IMG/VR virus record: IMGVR_UViG_3300042992_001376
Coordinates: 1 to 64,000 of that record
Strand: one strand, 5' to 3'
Length of the DNA: 64,000 bases
Source: a virus
Each line of letters begins with the position of its first letter. The first letter of the stretch is position 1. Positions 42,156 to 50,230 of the stretch are shown one piece after another. A model generated the notes under the pieces. That model worked only from the letters and a program-made list of their open reading frames with translations. It did no database searches and had not been told where the DNA came from. The position numbers and the translations under genes were made by a program.

Positions 42156-45100
42156 CGCTAGAGAACCCATTCACTTTTTTAATTTCCATTAAGGAATCTA
42201 CTACATCTCGCATTGAATCAATATGTGATATAATCATCACAAAGTCAAATTGAGTTTTAAGATAAGCGAACAACATATACAATGATGTTAAGTTCTCATT
42301 ATCTAATGTTCCAAATCCTTCATCCACTACTAAGAAGTTTGGACGAGGCAGGTTACATACGTTGATTAGAGCGATTCTAATTGCCAATCCTGATATAAAC
42401 TTCTCCATACCACTACACATCTCTAAACTCCATTTCTGGTCATCATAGACAATATTAGCGTTGATGTTTTTACCATCCATATCCAATTGAACTCCGAACT
42501 CTACAATTTGACCTAAGATATTATTAACCTCACCTTCAATCATAGGAAGTGCCTTTGATATCAATTCATATGATATACCATCCTTACTTAATGCATTTAA
42601 ATAGTATTCATATAATCCAAATTGTTCTTCTAACTCCTCAACCTCTTTTATTCTCGCCTCAATAGTTTCCTTTTGATTTGTAAGGGATGATACATCACCA
42701 TTTAAGTTAAGAAGTAATTTATTCTTTTGCTCTACTAATGTTTTAGAAGATGCTAAATCAGTTCTTACAATTTGAATTTCAGTTCTGATTTCTTTGTTCT
42801 TTTGGATTTGTTTTTCATTCTCCAAATAATCAGCTATAAGTTGTGTAACTTCCTTAACTTCATTCTCTAGCTTAACTTCTTGAGTTTCAATTGTTGATAA
42901 CTTGTTAATAAGTGTTGATAACTCTCGTTCTACCTTAGTTTCATCTGATTTGGTATCACTTAACAACTTCCAACTTACTTCATAATTCAATAATGAATTT
43001 ACAGATGATTCTAATTCTAACTTAGTTTCATTATACTGAGATTGCCTTTCCTTAAATTCTTTAATAGATTCAACGGCTTCCTTTTTAGCTTCTAAAATAG
43101 TTGCTGAGTTTTCCATACAAACATTACAATCTTCATTGTACTTATGGGAATCTAAATGTTCCTTTTTATCATATAAAGATTCTAACTTAATATCAATCTT
43201 TTCAATTTCGTTTGTAAGGGTTTGTAATTGCTCCCTTTGAGTTTTTAATCTACCAATACCACTTTCTATATCTGCTTCATCAAATCCCTCCAATGCCCCT
43301 AATAACCTATCTCTATCGGATTGTAATATAACGATATCAGCTTTAGTTTTAGATTGTTGTTTCAACAAGTCGATTAAATTATTTCCTAATGTCGATTTTT
43401 TATTTTCTAATTCAGTTAATGAATATGTATCCGATTTTAAAGGAACTATTTTTTCGTTGAGAGAAATTAATTTTTGATTGTAGGTATCCACACTTCCAGT
43501 TGCTTCATTAAGTTGAGCTTCTATCAAACTATACTCTTTGTTCTTACTAATAAGGTTAGTTTCTATATCAGCTAATCGTTGAGTGAAATCATCCTGCTTA
43601 AACTTTCTGATTAGAGAAGCGTTATCCCTATTTTCATCCGATGCTATGGTGTATAACTTATCAAATACATCAACTCCCATAAACTGAGCAAGAATCTCTT
43701 TACGTTCGGTTTGTGATTTATCAATAAATAGTGCGTTATTACCCTGAAGTGATAATGTAGTTAATACAAAATCCTCATAACTTCCCATATATTGTTGGAT
43801 GATGGAATTGGTTTCCCTCCTTTGCTCTCCATTCAAAGAGGTAACCAACCCATCTTCAACTTTCCAAAAGTCAACATCAACTTTGATGTTTTTTCCTTTA
43901 TTAATTATTTTTGCTTTCCTTTCAATAAAGTAATTAATCCCATCGATTTGGAAATTAAGTTTACAGTCAAATTCCGTTTTTCTATTATTAAGAATGTTCT
44001 TTGCTAAATACGTTCTACTTGTCTTGTCAAAAATACAAAATGAAATAGCATCAAATAGAGATGATTTACCACTAGCATTTGGTGCAAATACACCAACCAT
44101 TCCCTTAGCGTTATCAAAACGAATTAAGTTGTTTGGTCCATATGAAAACATATTTGAAAACTCAAATGTCTTTGGTATCCATTGTATATTAGGAATACTT
44201 TCCTCATCAACTAATCGAGTATTTAATTCTCTATTAATTTGTTGAATCTTATCAATCGTATCAGCATCAGCGAAGTATTGTCTTTTTAGATAATCTCTAA
44301 TCAATTCATTTTGGAATTCAACATCCCTAACATTACCAATAGAAAGTTTATCATCATAATTACCAGTCTTTTGTTTGGATAATGTATCCATTCTAGTTAC
44401 TGTAAATTCTTCAACTTTGTATTTCTTTTTGATATCAGTTAATACTCTTTTAATTTTAGATGGGTCAGTATTGGAAATACGAACTCTCAAACGAGGTTTT
44501 GCCGGCATATCCGTAACCGCTGGTACAACCCCATTAATTACATCTAATGTATAAAACCCATAATCATTTTCAATATCAAATTCCTCAAATGTTCTTGATT
44601 CAACATCCCATAAAAGGTAACCATGCTTATCCAATGATTCTCCGTGGTTTTGTTGGATAAGTGAACCAGCATATGCAATGGTAGGAATACCCAACGTTTG
44701 TCTTTTATGGATATCACCTAACATAACCATATCAAATCCTTCAAACATATCAGTTGTAAATGAATTTGATGATACAGTATAACCAATATCAGTTTCTGCA
44801 TTATTTACAGGCCCGTGAAATAAACAAATTTTATTCTCACCTTCTACCACTTCAGCCTTTGGCCAATTCTCTTTTTTGTCAAGTATCGAATACACAACAA
44901 AAGTAATATTGTTAAAGGGATAGATGCCAGTATCTCTAAGATAGTGAATTCTTTCATTATTTAAGTTTTCTACGATTGGTGTAAGTACATCCAATCTATA
45001 ATTATTATTTAAGTTACAGTCGTGATTTCCGGTAATTAAAAATGTTTCTTTTAAATTAGCACATTCGGTTAGAAACCAACTAATCTCTCTAACCAATTCC

Positions 45101-45276
45101 GGACTCATTTCAGTTTTAGCATGGGCAATATCACCAGCCAAATAGATAATAGAATTTTCAATATTATCTTTTCTAACATTTTCTAAAAACTTATTGAATA
45201 CATCTCTGTACTCATTATGTCTTTTTAAGTTACGGATATGTAAATCCGCTAAGTGATAGATTTTTTCTACTTTCAT
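42145..45276 (-). CDS. fused gp47-gp46 recombination nuclease/ATPase (SbcD-SbcC in one chain)
   Basis: A 1043-residue single-chain version of the Mre11-Rad50 type complex. Residues about 1-340 are the nuclease: HLADLHI, YLAGDIAH, ITGNHD, LGDIHKRQ carry the metal ligands. Residues about 370-1043 are the ATPase: Walker A FAPNASGKSS near 400, a long coiled coil with a zinc hook C717/C720 (CNVC), a signature-type segment CSGMEKFISGLAIRIAL, and Walker B FLVVDEGFGTLDNEN near 980. In T4 these are separate proteins gp47 (339) and gp46 (560), which process DNA ends for recombination-dependent replication. It overlaps the primase gene by 4 bases. Confidence 0.9.
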   Translation of the reverse strand: MKVEKIYHLADLHIRNLKRHNEYRDVFNKFLENVRKDNIENSIIYLAGDIAHAKTEMSPELVREISWFLTECANLKETFLITGNHDCNLNNNYRLDVLTPIVENLNNERIHYLRDTGIYPFNNITFVVYSILDKKENWPKAEVVEGENKICLFHGPVNNAETDIGYTVSSNSFTTDMFEGFDMVMLGDIHKRQTLGIPTIAYAGSLIQQNHGESLDKHGYLLWDVESRTFEEFDIENDYGFYTLDVINGVVPAVTDMPAKPRLRVRISNTDPSKIKRVLTDIKKKYKVEEFTVTRMDTLSKQKTGNYDDKLSIGNVRDVEFQNELIRDYLKRQYFADADTIDKIQQINRELNTRLVDEESIPNIQWIPKTFEFSNMFSYGPNNLIRFDNAKGMVGVFAPNASGKSSLFDAISFCIFDKTSRTYLAKNILNNRKTEFDCKLNFQIDGINYFIERKAKIINKGKNIKVDVDFWKVEDGLVTSLNGEQRRETNSIIQQYMGSYEDFVLTTLSLQGNNALFIDKSQTERKEILAQFMGVDVFDKLYTIASDENRDNASLIRKFKQDDFTQRLADIETNLISKNKEYSLIEAQLNEATGSVDTYNQKLISLNEKIVPLKSDTYSLTELENKKSTLGNNLIDLLKQQSKTKADIVILQSDRDRLLGALEGFDEADIESGIGRLKTQREQLQTLTNEIEKIDIKLESLYDKKEHLDSHKYNEDCNVCMENSATILEAKKEAVESIKEFKERQSQYNETKLELESSVNSLLNYEVSWKLLSDTKSDETKVERELSTLINKLSTIETQEVKLENEVKEVTQLIADYLENEKQIQKNKEIRTEIQIVRTDLASSKTLVEQKNKLLLNLNGDVSSLTNQKETIEARIKEVEELEEQFGLYEYYLNALSKDGISYELISKALPMIEGEVNNILGQIVEFGVQLDMDGKNINANIVYDDQKWSLEMCSGMEKFISGLAIRIALINVCNLPRPNFLVVDEGFGTLDNENLTSLYMLFAYLKTQFDFVMIISHIDSMRDVVDSLMEIKKVNGFSSVKF

Positions 45277-46211
45277 AAATTATTAAGTTTGGATAGGATT
45301 AAGGAATCCCATTCCGTTATATTTGCGTTTTTAACTAAATCATTAACCTCATCAAATCCCATATCACCAGCATCTTTACCAATTGGAATAATGTTTTTAA
45401 CACTTATCCCATTTTTAGTAAAGTATTCAGAATGTTTAACTGAATCACTAACAGCATCCGAATCTAATATGATTGTGATTTCCTTAACGCCTCTTTCAAA
45501 TATTTTCTTCTTTAATGTTTTTGGTAAAAACTTACCTAAGATTGGAATTACATTTCTCTTAACTGAGAATGAATCAAATACACCTTCCACCAATGTAATA
45601 GGTTCGTTCCAATTGATTTGATTATCAAATACAATTACATCTCTACTAACAGGTGGATTTTTATATTTCATTGTAGCATCTTCATAAAACGAACGAGCTA
45701 CAAAATAATTTAATTCATCATTCTCATTATAAGATGGTACAATTACTCTACCACCATATAATCCATCTTCACAATACCCCATACCATATTTAAGAATCTC
45801 ATCTTTAGAAATTCCTCTACGATGTAGATATCCCAACGCTTGGTTGTATGCGATGTTGATTGATTTTGGTTTGATGTGTAATGGTTTGAATTCTTTTGGA
45901 AGTTGTAGTTTAATTACTTCCTCATTCTCATCCGAACTAGTTGGTGTGTAATCACCATAAATGGATATTATTTTACCCAACTCATTTCTATCCACATTTA
46001 ATTTGCGGAGTAATGATTGGATACTACGTCCTTTTGAATCACAAACCCAACAATGCCAATATTGGGTATCCAAATTGACTTGTAGTTTCTTTTTGTGGTG
46101 ATGACAAAATGGACAATGATGGGTTTGTTCGTTGCCCTTCAAAGAAGTACCAACGCCTAAAACACCATCTAATACATTTATAACAATTAATTTATTTCTA
46201 GCGGAGAGCAT
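45273..46211 (-). CDS. DNA primase, DnaG/gp61 type
   Basis: A 312-residue primase. A CHC2-type zinc ribbon has C33 and C36 (HCPFC) and C54 and C57 (CWVC). A helical linker with RRGISKDEILKYGMGY follows, then the TOPRIM domain: ITLVEGVFDSFSV with the catalytic Glu and IILDSDAVSDSV with the DxD pair. It is close in length to T4 gp61 (342). It would make RNA primers at the fork. It is followed by the gp47-gp46 fusion with a 4-base overlap, a replication-recombination operon driven by a host-like promoter. Confidence 0.9.
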   Translation of the reverse strand: MLSARNKLIVINVLDGVLGVGTSLKGNEQTHHCPFCHHHKKKLQVNLDTQYWHCWVCDSKGRSIQSLLRKLNVDRNELGKIISIYGDYTPTSSDENEEVIKLQLPKEFKPLHIKPKSINIAYNQALGYLHRRGISKDEILKYGMGYCEDGLYGGRVIVPSYNENDELNYFVARSFYEDATMKYKNPPVSRDVIVFDNQINWNEPITLVEGVFDSFSVKRNVIPILGKFLPKTLKKKIFERGVKEITIILDSDAVSDSVKHSEYFTKNGISVKNIIPIGKDAGDMGFDEVNDLVKNANITEWDSLILSKLNNL

Positions 46212-46232
46212 ATATTTAAATTATGGTTTATA

Positions 46233-46264
46233 CAAATATACGAATAATATTTGATATATCCAAA
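46233..46264 (-). promoter_or_regulatory. host-like promoter of the primase operon
   Basis: Minus strand TTTG (46264-46261), 20-base spacer, TATATTTG (46240-46233), matching the Bacteroidota consensus. It lies 21 bases before the ATG at 46211. Confidence 0.7.
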
Positions 46265-46465
46265 TTAAATACCAGAATTCTTTACTTCTCTTAAAAATTC
46301 AGCTAATAGTTCTAATTGCTTGATTACATTTGTATCACCATTACGTGCTTGCATTCCCCTAACAATATCTTGGATTGAAGTTGCTGCTACAATTAGAGCA
46401 TCATCCTTTGAATTTAAGAATGCTTCCGAAATATTGAATTTTTGTGCTACTTGTGTTAAGTTCAT
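46265..46465 (-). CDS. small helical protein, unrecognised
   Basis: A 66-residue protein with a helical N-terminus (MNLTQVAQKFNISEAFLNSK, recalling a helix-turn-helix like start) and a second helix (VIKQLELLAEFLREVKN). No family is recognised. It is driven by two tandem host-like promoters and lies upstream of the primase promoter. It might be an early regulator or small replication factor; this is positional inference. Confidence 0.55.
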   Translation of the reverse strand: MNLTQVAQKFNISEAFLNSKDDALIVAATSIQDIVRGMQARNGDTNVIKQLELLAEFLREVKNSGI

Positions 46466-46496
46466 AATATGTTCTATTTAATTTATAGTTTATACT

Positions 46497-46528
46497 CAAA
46501 TATACGAAAAATTTCCCAGTATACCAAA
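46497..46528 (-). promoter_or_regulatory. host-like promoter P1 of the 66-residue gene
   Basis: Minus strand TTTG (46528-46525), 20-base spacer, TATATTTG (46504-46497). Confidence 0.7.
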
Positions 46529-46568
46529 TATTTTTGATAAAATTTTCCACTATAAATTGATTTAAGTA

Positions 46569-46600
46569 CAAATATAGTGAAAATTTTCCATTATACCAAG
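46569..46600 (-). promoter_or_regulatory. host-like promoter P2 of the 66-residue gene
   Basis: Minus strand CTTG (46600-46597), 20-base spacer, TATATTTG (46576-46569); diverged copy of P1, partly inside the end of the upstream gene. Confidence 0.6.
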
Positions 46601-47052
46601 TCTTTTCGGTAAAATTTTCCACTAATATTGCCATTTAGGCAATTGTCATCTGAAAGGACATCGTATTTGAACATCCAATATACCTCATAATAAGATAGTG
46701 ATTTTTTAGAATTGCAGAATTGGATGATTTCTCGTTTGAACTCATCTTGCTTTCCTTCTTTAACTTGTTCGTTTATCCACTCATTAGATGAGTAGTATTT
46801 TTCCCAATCGGATGTTTTACGAACCTTCTTTTTAAGAGGAGCTCTACCACCCATTCCGGCTGCCTTACGCTCCCCCTTAATTTTTGCAAGTTCTCTTACT
46901 CCGATTTTTACATTACGAACACTTTCAAGTGATTTCTTTCCAATGTAGTATTTGCCGCTTGGGGTGTGTGTTATCATATAGATAAACCCAACAGCTTCTT
47001 CAGAGATTACATCTTCGGTAATCTCTTTATTTTCACATAACCAATTTGACAT
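46591..47052 (-). CDS. GIY-YIG-like nuclease domain protein
   Basis: A 153-residue protein. Residues about 22-42, GFIYMITHTPSGKYYIGKKS, match the GIY...YIG first motif of the GIY-YIG nuclease family (Tyr-Met instead of Ile-Tyr variants are common in phage members). A basic segment with KKKVRKTSDWEKYYSS and a later YYEVYWMFKYDVL, with the Glu possibly the metal ligand, follow the phage Seg-like pattern. Members are homing endonucleases or DNA repair nucleases. It lies between a small gene and the replication operon, not inside another gene, so a homing role is not demonstrated. Confidence 0.6.
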   Translation of the reverse strand: MSNWLCENKEITEDVISEEAVGFIYMITHTPSGKYYIGKKSLESVRNVKIGVRELAKIKGERKAAGMGGRAPLKKKVRKTSDWEKYYSSNEWINEQVKEGKQDEFKREIIQFCNSKKSLSYYEVYWMFKYDVLSDDNCLNGNISGKFYRKDLV

Positions 47053-47055
47053 AAA

Positions 47056-47268
47056 CTATTTTTTAAATTTATCAGAATAAGGTTTACCTGGAGCAAATCC
47101 AGAGGCACCTTGTCCTAATTTTCTTCCGCCAGCAGCTTCAATTGCTTTTTCATCTTTTGATAAATCTCTTCCGCCATCAGCTTCAAGTGGAGTTTTGTCA
47201 CCACCTTTAATATTTGCTTTAGATGCAGCGGGTGGAGTTTTTGCTAATAATTCTTCTAATGTTGCCAT
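47056..47268 (-). CDS. small Gly/Lys/Ala-rich protein, unrecognised
   Basis: A 70-residue hydrophilic, probably disordered protein (TPPAASKANIKGGDKTPLEADGGRDLSKDEK, two GGR(D/K)L repeats). No family is recognised. It lies 3 bases before the GIY-YIG-like gene and has a phage-type promoter motif 13 bases upstream. Might be a small virion or core protein. Confidence 0.5.
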   Translation of the reverse strand: MATLEELLAKTPPAASKANIKGGDKTPLEADGGRDLSKDEKAIEAAGGRKLGQGASGFAPGKPYSDKFKK

Positions 47269-47281
47269 AATTTTTGTTTAT

Positions 47282-47290
47282 TATAAATAT
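47282..47290 (-). promoter_or_regulatory. phage-type promoter motif before 70-residue gene
   Basis: Minus strand ATATTTATA, 13 bases upstream of the ATG at 47268. Confidence 0.45.
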
Positions 47291-47293
47291 TAT

Positions 47294-48232
47294 TTAAGTA
47301 TCGAAACGTACAATAAAATTAATAGGATAATCCGGTAATGATTTTATTGGTTTTGGTAATTTAGCTACTGCTACCATATTAAGTCCATCATCATATAATC
47401 CAATTGTTGTAATATATGGTGCTAAGTATGAACCAGTAGGGTCAACTGAACCACTATTGATATAATCATCAAAACTTCCAATAGATACCCCATCTAATTG
47501 AGAAACGTATGGATGTTGTGAATCACGAATTAATTTAAACCCAGGTTTATAATATGATGCAGTGGTAAACTGATTTGATGATAGTTTTTTATCTCTTCTA
47601 TTTGTTACAATATCAATTTTTTCTGCACCTTGCTCATAAACAGCAGTTGGGTTTTGTGATACGTTAAATTCATTCTCATTAACTGATAGGAATATTTCAT
47701 TCTCATAAATTGTCATTGTAGAACGATATGATATTTCAAAATTACTAAGAGTTGTTTCATCAACAACATCTTTAGTAACTACAACTAATCCCCTATCGTA
47801 AAATACATTTCCTTTTATATTACCAGAATTATCTACCAAATTAGAATTACCATCATCAGTTACACTAACCGCTCCATATTGTAATTCCATTGTTCCTATT
47901 TTTATACCCTCACCATAATACTCCTGTGGTATTGATATTACACCAATAGCATTACCCATAATTCTTTCATTAGTGGATGCATATGATTCACGATTACCAA
48001 CTTCAGTTAATACCGATGCGGTTGCTGGATTTAAATAGAATTGTGCATATATTGAATCATACAAAGTTCGTTTGGATATACCATTGGAATTTGTATCGTC
48101 TGTTTCAGAATCATACAAATCACTTTGTAGTGTTCCATACAATGGGGTAATATCAGTCTCATCCAAAGTCCACTCTTTGTAAACTTTGAAAGGTCTAACG
48201 ATTACATCCGATTTTGGAATTTCTTTTATCAT
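47294..48232 (-). CDS. structural protein, paralogue of the 401-residue tail protein
   Basis: A 312-residue protein started at the ATG at 48232 (MIKEIPKSD), because an extension to 48268 would use TTG and run through a terminator. The last half shares with the 48323-49528 protein the pattern NEFNVSQNPTAVYE, then a YITTIGLYDDGLNMVAVAKLPKPIKSLPDYPINFIVRF ending, so the two are paralogues. Such proteins occur in tails of environmental T4-like phages. Function probably structural, in the tail or baseplate. Confidence 0.55.
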   Translation of the reverse strand: MIKEIPKSDVIVRPFKVYKEWTLDETDITPLYGTLQSDLYDSETDDTNSNGISKRTLYDSIYAQFYLNPATASVLTEVGNRESYASTNERIMGNAIGVISIPQEYYGEGIKIGTMELQYGAVSVTDDGNSNLVDNSGNIKGNVFYDRGLVVVTKDVVDETTLSNFEISYRSTMTIYENEIFLSVNENEFNVSQNPTAVYEQGAEKIDIVTNRRDKKLSSNQFTTASYYKPGFKLIRDSQHPYVSQLDGVSIGSFDDYINSGSVDPTGSYLAPYITTIGLYDDGLNMVAVAKLPKPIKSLPDYPINFIVRFDT

Positions 48233-48248
48233 TCGAAATATACTTTCA

Positions 48249-48257
48249 TATAAATAT
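48249..48257 (-). promoter_or_regulatory. phage-type promoter motif before the 312-residue gene
   Basis: Minus strand ATATTTATA, 16 bases before the ATG at 48232 and just past the terminator. Confidence 0.45.
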
Positions 48258-48269
48258 CTAATAAACAAA

Positions 48270-48292
48270 AAACCCCCTTATTCAGGGGGTTT
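48270..48292 (-). terminator. Rho-independent terminator after the 401-residue tail gene
   Basis: Stem AAACCCCCT pairs with AGGGGGTTT (9 bases), loop five bases, with a T run on the minus-strand side. It ends the 50166-48323 unit. Confidence 0.85.
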
Positions 48293-48322
48293 CTATAATT
48301 TAGGGTTTATTAATTTCTAATT

Positions 48323-49528
48323 TTAGAATGATAATTTAACTTTTATAAGTACCTCTTTATCAAATGATTTGTTTATAGGTTGAGATGTTTTAGCTACTGC
48401 GATTAATTCGTTTGAATCGTTTAATAATCCTACTGTTGTTATGAATGTTTGTGGGTCAGTTTCGAAAGTTGTTTCTACAAATGTTCCATCAGTATTTGTG
48501 TACGTTGGGTTATTTGAATAGTTGAACTCTCTATTTGTTGCTCTAACAAAGAAATGTTGTGTAGAAACGTTTTCAGTTCTACGAGCTTCAAAATCTGCAC
48601 CATTAGCAATTGCTTGTACTAATCTTTTGTGATTTTGTTGTTCTGCTGCTACTGATATAGAACCACTAACATTAACAGACGTTGTTCCCCAAGGTTTAAC
48701 AGTACCAATTGTTGTACCAATTGCGGTTGGGTTTAATATAATAATACCTCTATCAGGATAGAACAATCCAAATCCTTCGTTTGTAGAAGATGTTGTTGTA
48801 TTGATTGTAGCTTCGTTTTCAGTACCTAAGTTAAGTGAACCACTTACTACTTTAAATACTCTACCAGCTTTACCTAATGTATCACCAAATTTCTTACCAC
48901 TATCATCAATGAAAGTGAAAACTCCATTTGAACCAGAAACGGTCATTGACCAGTTTCCTGCATCCATCTTTTCTCTATATCTTGCTCTATTTAATGTGAT
49001 AGCGTAGATTGAATTTGAATCATTAGCTATACCACTTCCATTTTCAAATGAGAATTGTGTATCAGTTGGGTCTAATAGAATAGAACGATATTGTGCGTAA
49101 GTTGCTTTAGAAGCAAGTAATGCATTATCATCATTCTGAAGTGATACTGAACCACTACCATTCACATGTCCATAAGCTACACCGAATTGAACTTCAGCAG
49201 CAGTATCCGTTCTTGGGTCAGTACTATACACATCATAATAGTAATTACCACTTTGGGCTACTTGCGTTGATGAAGTATAAGCTGCGGTTAGGGAACCAGC
49301 ATCTCCACTCCATATTCCAGTTGTTACGATTTCTACTTTTGCATTTACTTTATCGAATTCACCGAATCTTTTGTAAACTCCAGTAGATACTCCAGCACCT
49401 GCTTGTAGTTGTTGTCCAGCCGGTAGGGCTGAATTTAAAAGAGCTACGATATCATTACTATCGATTTGCCCTCCAGCTGCTAGTGCTGCGATTTGGGATG
49501 CGATTTGTGGGTTGTTTATAATTGCCAT
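48323..49528 (-). CDS. structural tail protein
   Basis: A 401-residue beta-rich protein. The N-terminal 40 residues are an Ala/Gln helix (IASQIAALAAGGQIDSNDIVALLNSALPAGQQ). The C-terminal half carries NREFNYSNNPTYTN and ends FITTVGLLNDSNELIAVAKTSQPINKSFDKEVLIKVKLSF, a signature shared with its downstream neighbour and, as I recall, with tail proteins of uncultured marine phages. A terminator follows directly. Likely part of the tail or baseplate edge; no enzyme motif is seen. Confidence 0.55.
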   Translation of the reverse strand: MAIINNPQIASQIAALAAGGQIDSNDIVALLNSALPAGQQLQAGAGVSTGVYKRFGEFDKVNAKVEIVTTGIWSGDAGSLTAAYTSSTQVAQSGNYYYDVYSTDPRTDTAAEVQFGVAYGHVNGSGSVSLQNDDNALLASKATYAQYRSILLDPTDTQFSFENGSGIANDSNSIYAITLNRARYREKMDAGNWSMTVSGSNGVFTFIDDSGKKFGDTLGKAGRVFKVVSGSLNLGTENEATINTTTSSTNEGFGLFYPDRGIIILNPTAIGTTIGTVKPWGTTSVNVSGSISVAAEQQNHKRLVQAIANGADFEARRTENVSTQHFFVRATNREFNYSNNPTYTNTDGTFVETTFETDPQTFITTVGLLNDSNELIAVAKTSQPINKSFDKEVLIKVKLSF

Positions 49529-49542
49529 ATCTTATTTTCCTT

Positions 49543-50166
49543 TTATGCTCTATATGTTACAGTTACAGGAATAGTTTGTGAACCTCCAGTTTCGTTACCA
49601 TAAACAGTTATTGTTGTTGAAATATTTGTAGTTAACGATGGATTTGGTGTAAATGCAAATGATAAACCATTTACTACTTGTGCAGTAGTTGTGATTTCCT
49701 CACCTAAAAATACCGGTACAGTTCCTGCCCCAGCTGCCCCTTGCGATACTGATAATGTTCCAGCTCTTTGGTCAGCTAATACAACAGTGTATCCAGCGTT
49801 TGTATTTCCAGCAGGAGAAGTTGTTGGAGAAAGAGAAACGATTCCCTCATTCTGAAAAACTCCTATTGATGGAATACCCAATGATACAATTGGAATTTGT
49901 GTTGTACCCTTTGGTAGTGTAACTAATTTATAACGTAATACCTGCGTTTCATCAGGCGATGCTTCCAAAATTGGAATTGCTTTTATTGCCGAATCATAAT
50001 ATGCACTTCCTTTTGGATGAGCTGGTTCGTACAATGTATAATCAATCTCATCATCACCTAATGCAAATTTGGTTATGTTAAGAGATTGACCCGATGCCAA
50101 TTTTTGTCTACCTTTTTTGGTAAGAATAGCATCTACTGTAATTGATGTGTTATTTAAATATCCCAT
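49543..50166 (-). CDS. structural tail protein with KKGRQKLASG motif
   Basis: A 207-residue protein. The start (LTKKGRQKLASGQSLNITKFALGDDEIDYTLYEP) is a pattern found in a tail protein of many T4-like environmental phages. The rest is beta-rich (VVLADQRAGTLSVSQGAAGAG). It lies 14 bases from the next tail gene and has a phage-type motif upstream. Probably structural; position in the virion unknown. Confidence 0.55.
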   Translation of the reverse strand: MGYLNNTSITVDAILTKKGRQKLASGQSLNITKFALGDDEIDYTLYEPAHPKGSAYYDSAIKAIPILEASPDETQVLRYKLVTLPKGTTQIPIVSLGIPSIGVFQNEGIVSLSPTTSPAGNTNAGYTVVLADQRAGTLSVSQGAAGAGTVPVFLGEEITTTAQVVNGLSFAFTPNPSLTTNISTTITVYGNETGGSQTIPVTVTYRA

Positions 50167-50193
50167 AATTTTTTATTATCCCTTTTGATATAC

Positions 50194-50202
50194 TATAAAT
50201 AT
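50194..50202 (-). promoter_or_regulatory. phage-type promoter motif before 207-residue gene
   Basis: Minus strand ATATTTATA, 27 bases before the ATG at 50166. Confidence 0.45.
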
Positions 50203-50230
50203 AACTTTTTTTAAATTTAATTAATTTTGA

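Larger units (their letters stand above)
46497..46625 (-). repeat. 72-base tandem duplication of a promoter region
   Basis: Two diverged units (about 46497-46556 and 46569-46625) each contain the minus-7 TATATTTG, the minus-33 TTG, the string GTATA/ATAATGG around it and a GTGGAAAATTTTA block at identical offsets (53 bases from the minus-7 end). The second unit overlaps the stop codon of the GIY-YIG-like gene. Confidence 0.65.

Noticed and set aside
46401-46634. A 77-residue reading frame with an internal repeat
   Set aside because: It runs across the tandem promoter duplication and the real 66-residue gene; the protein repeat simply reflects the duplicated promoter DNA.
48233-48268. N-terminal extension of the 312-residue tail protein
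   Set aside because: It would use a TTG start and code through a promoter motif, with its first bases next to the terminator hairpin; ATG at 48232 fits better.
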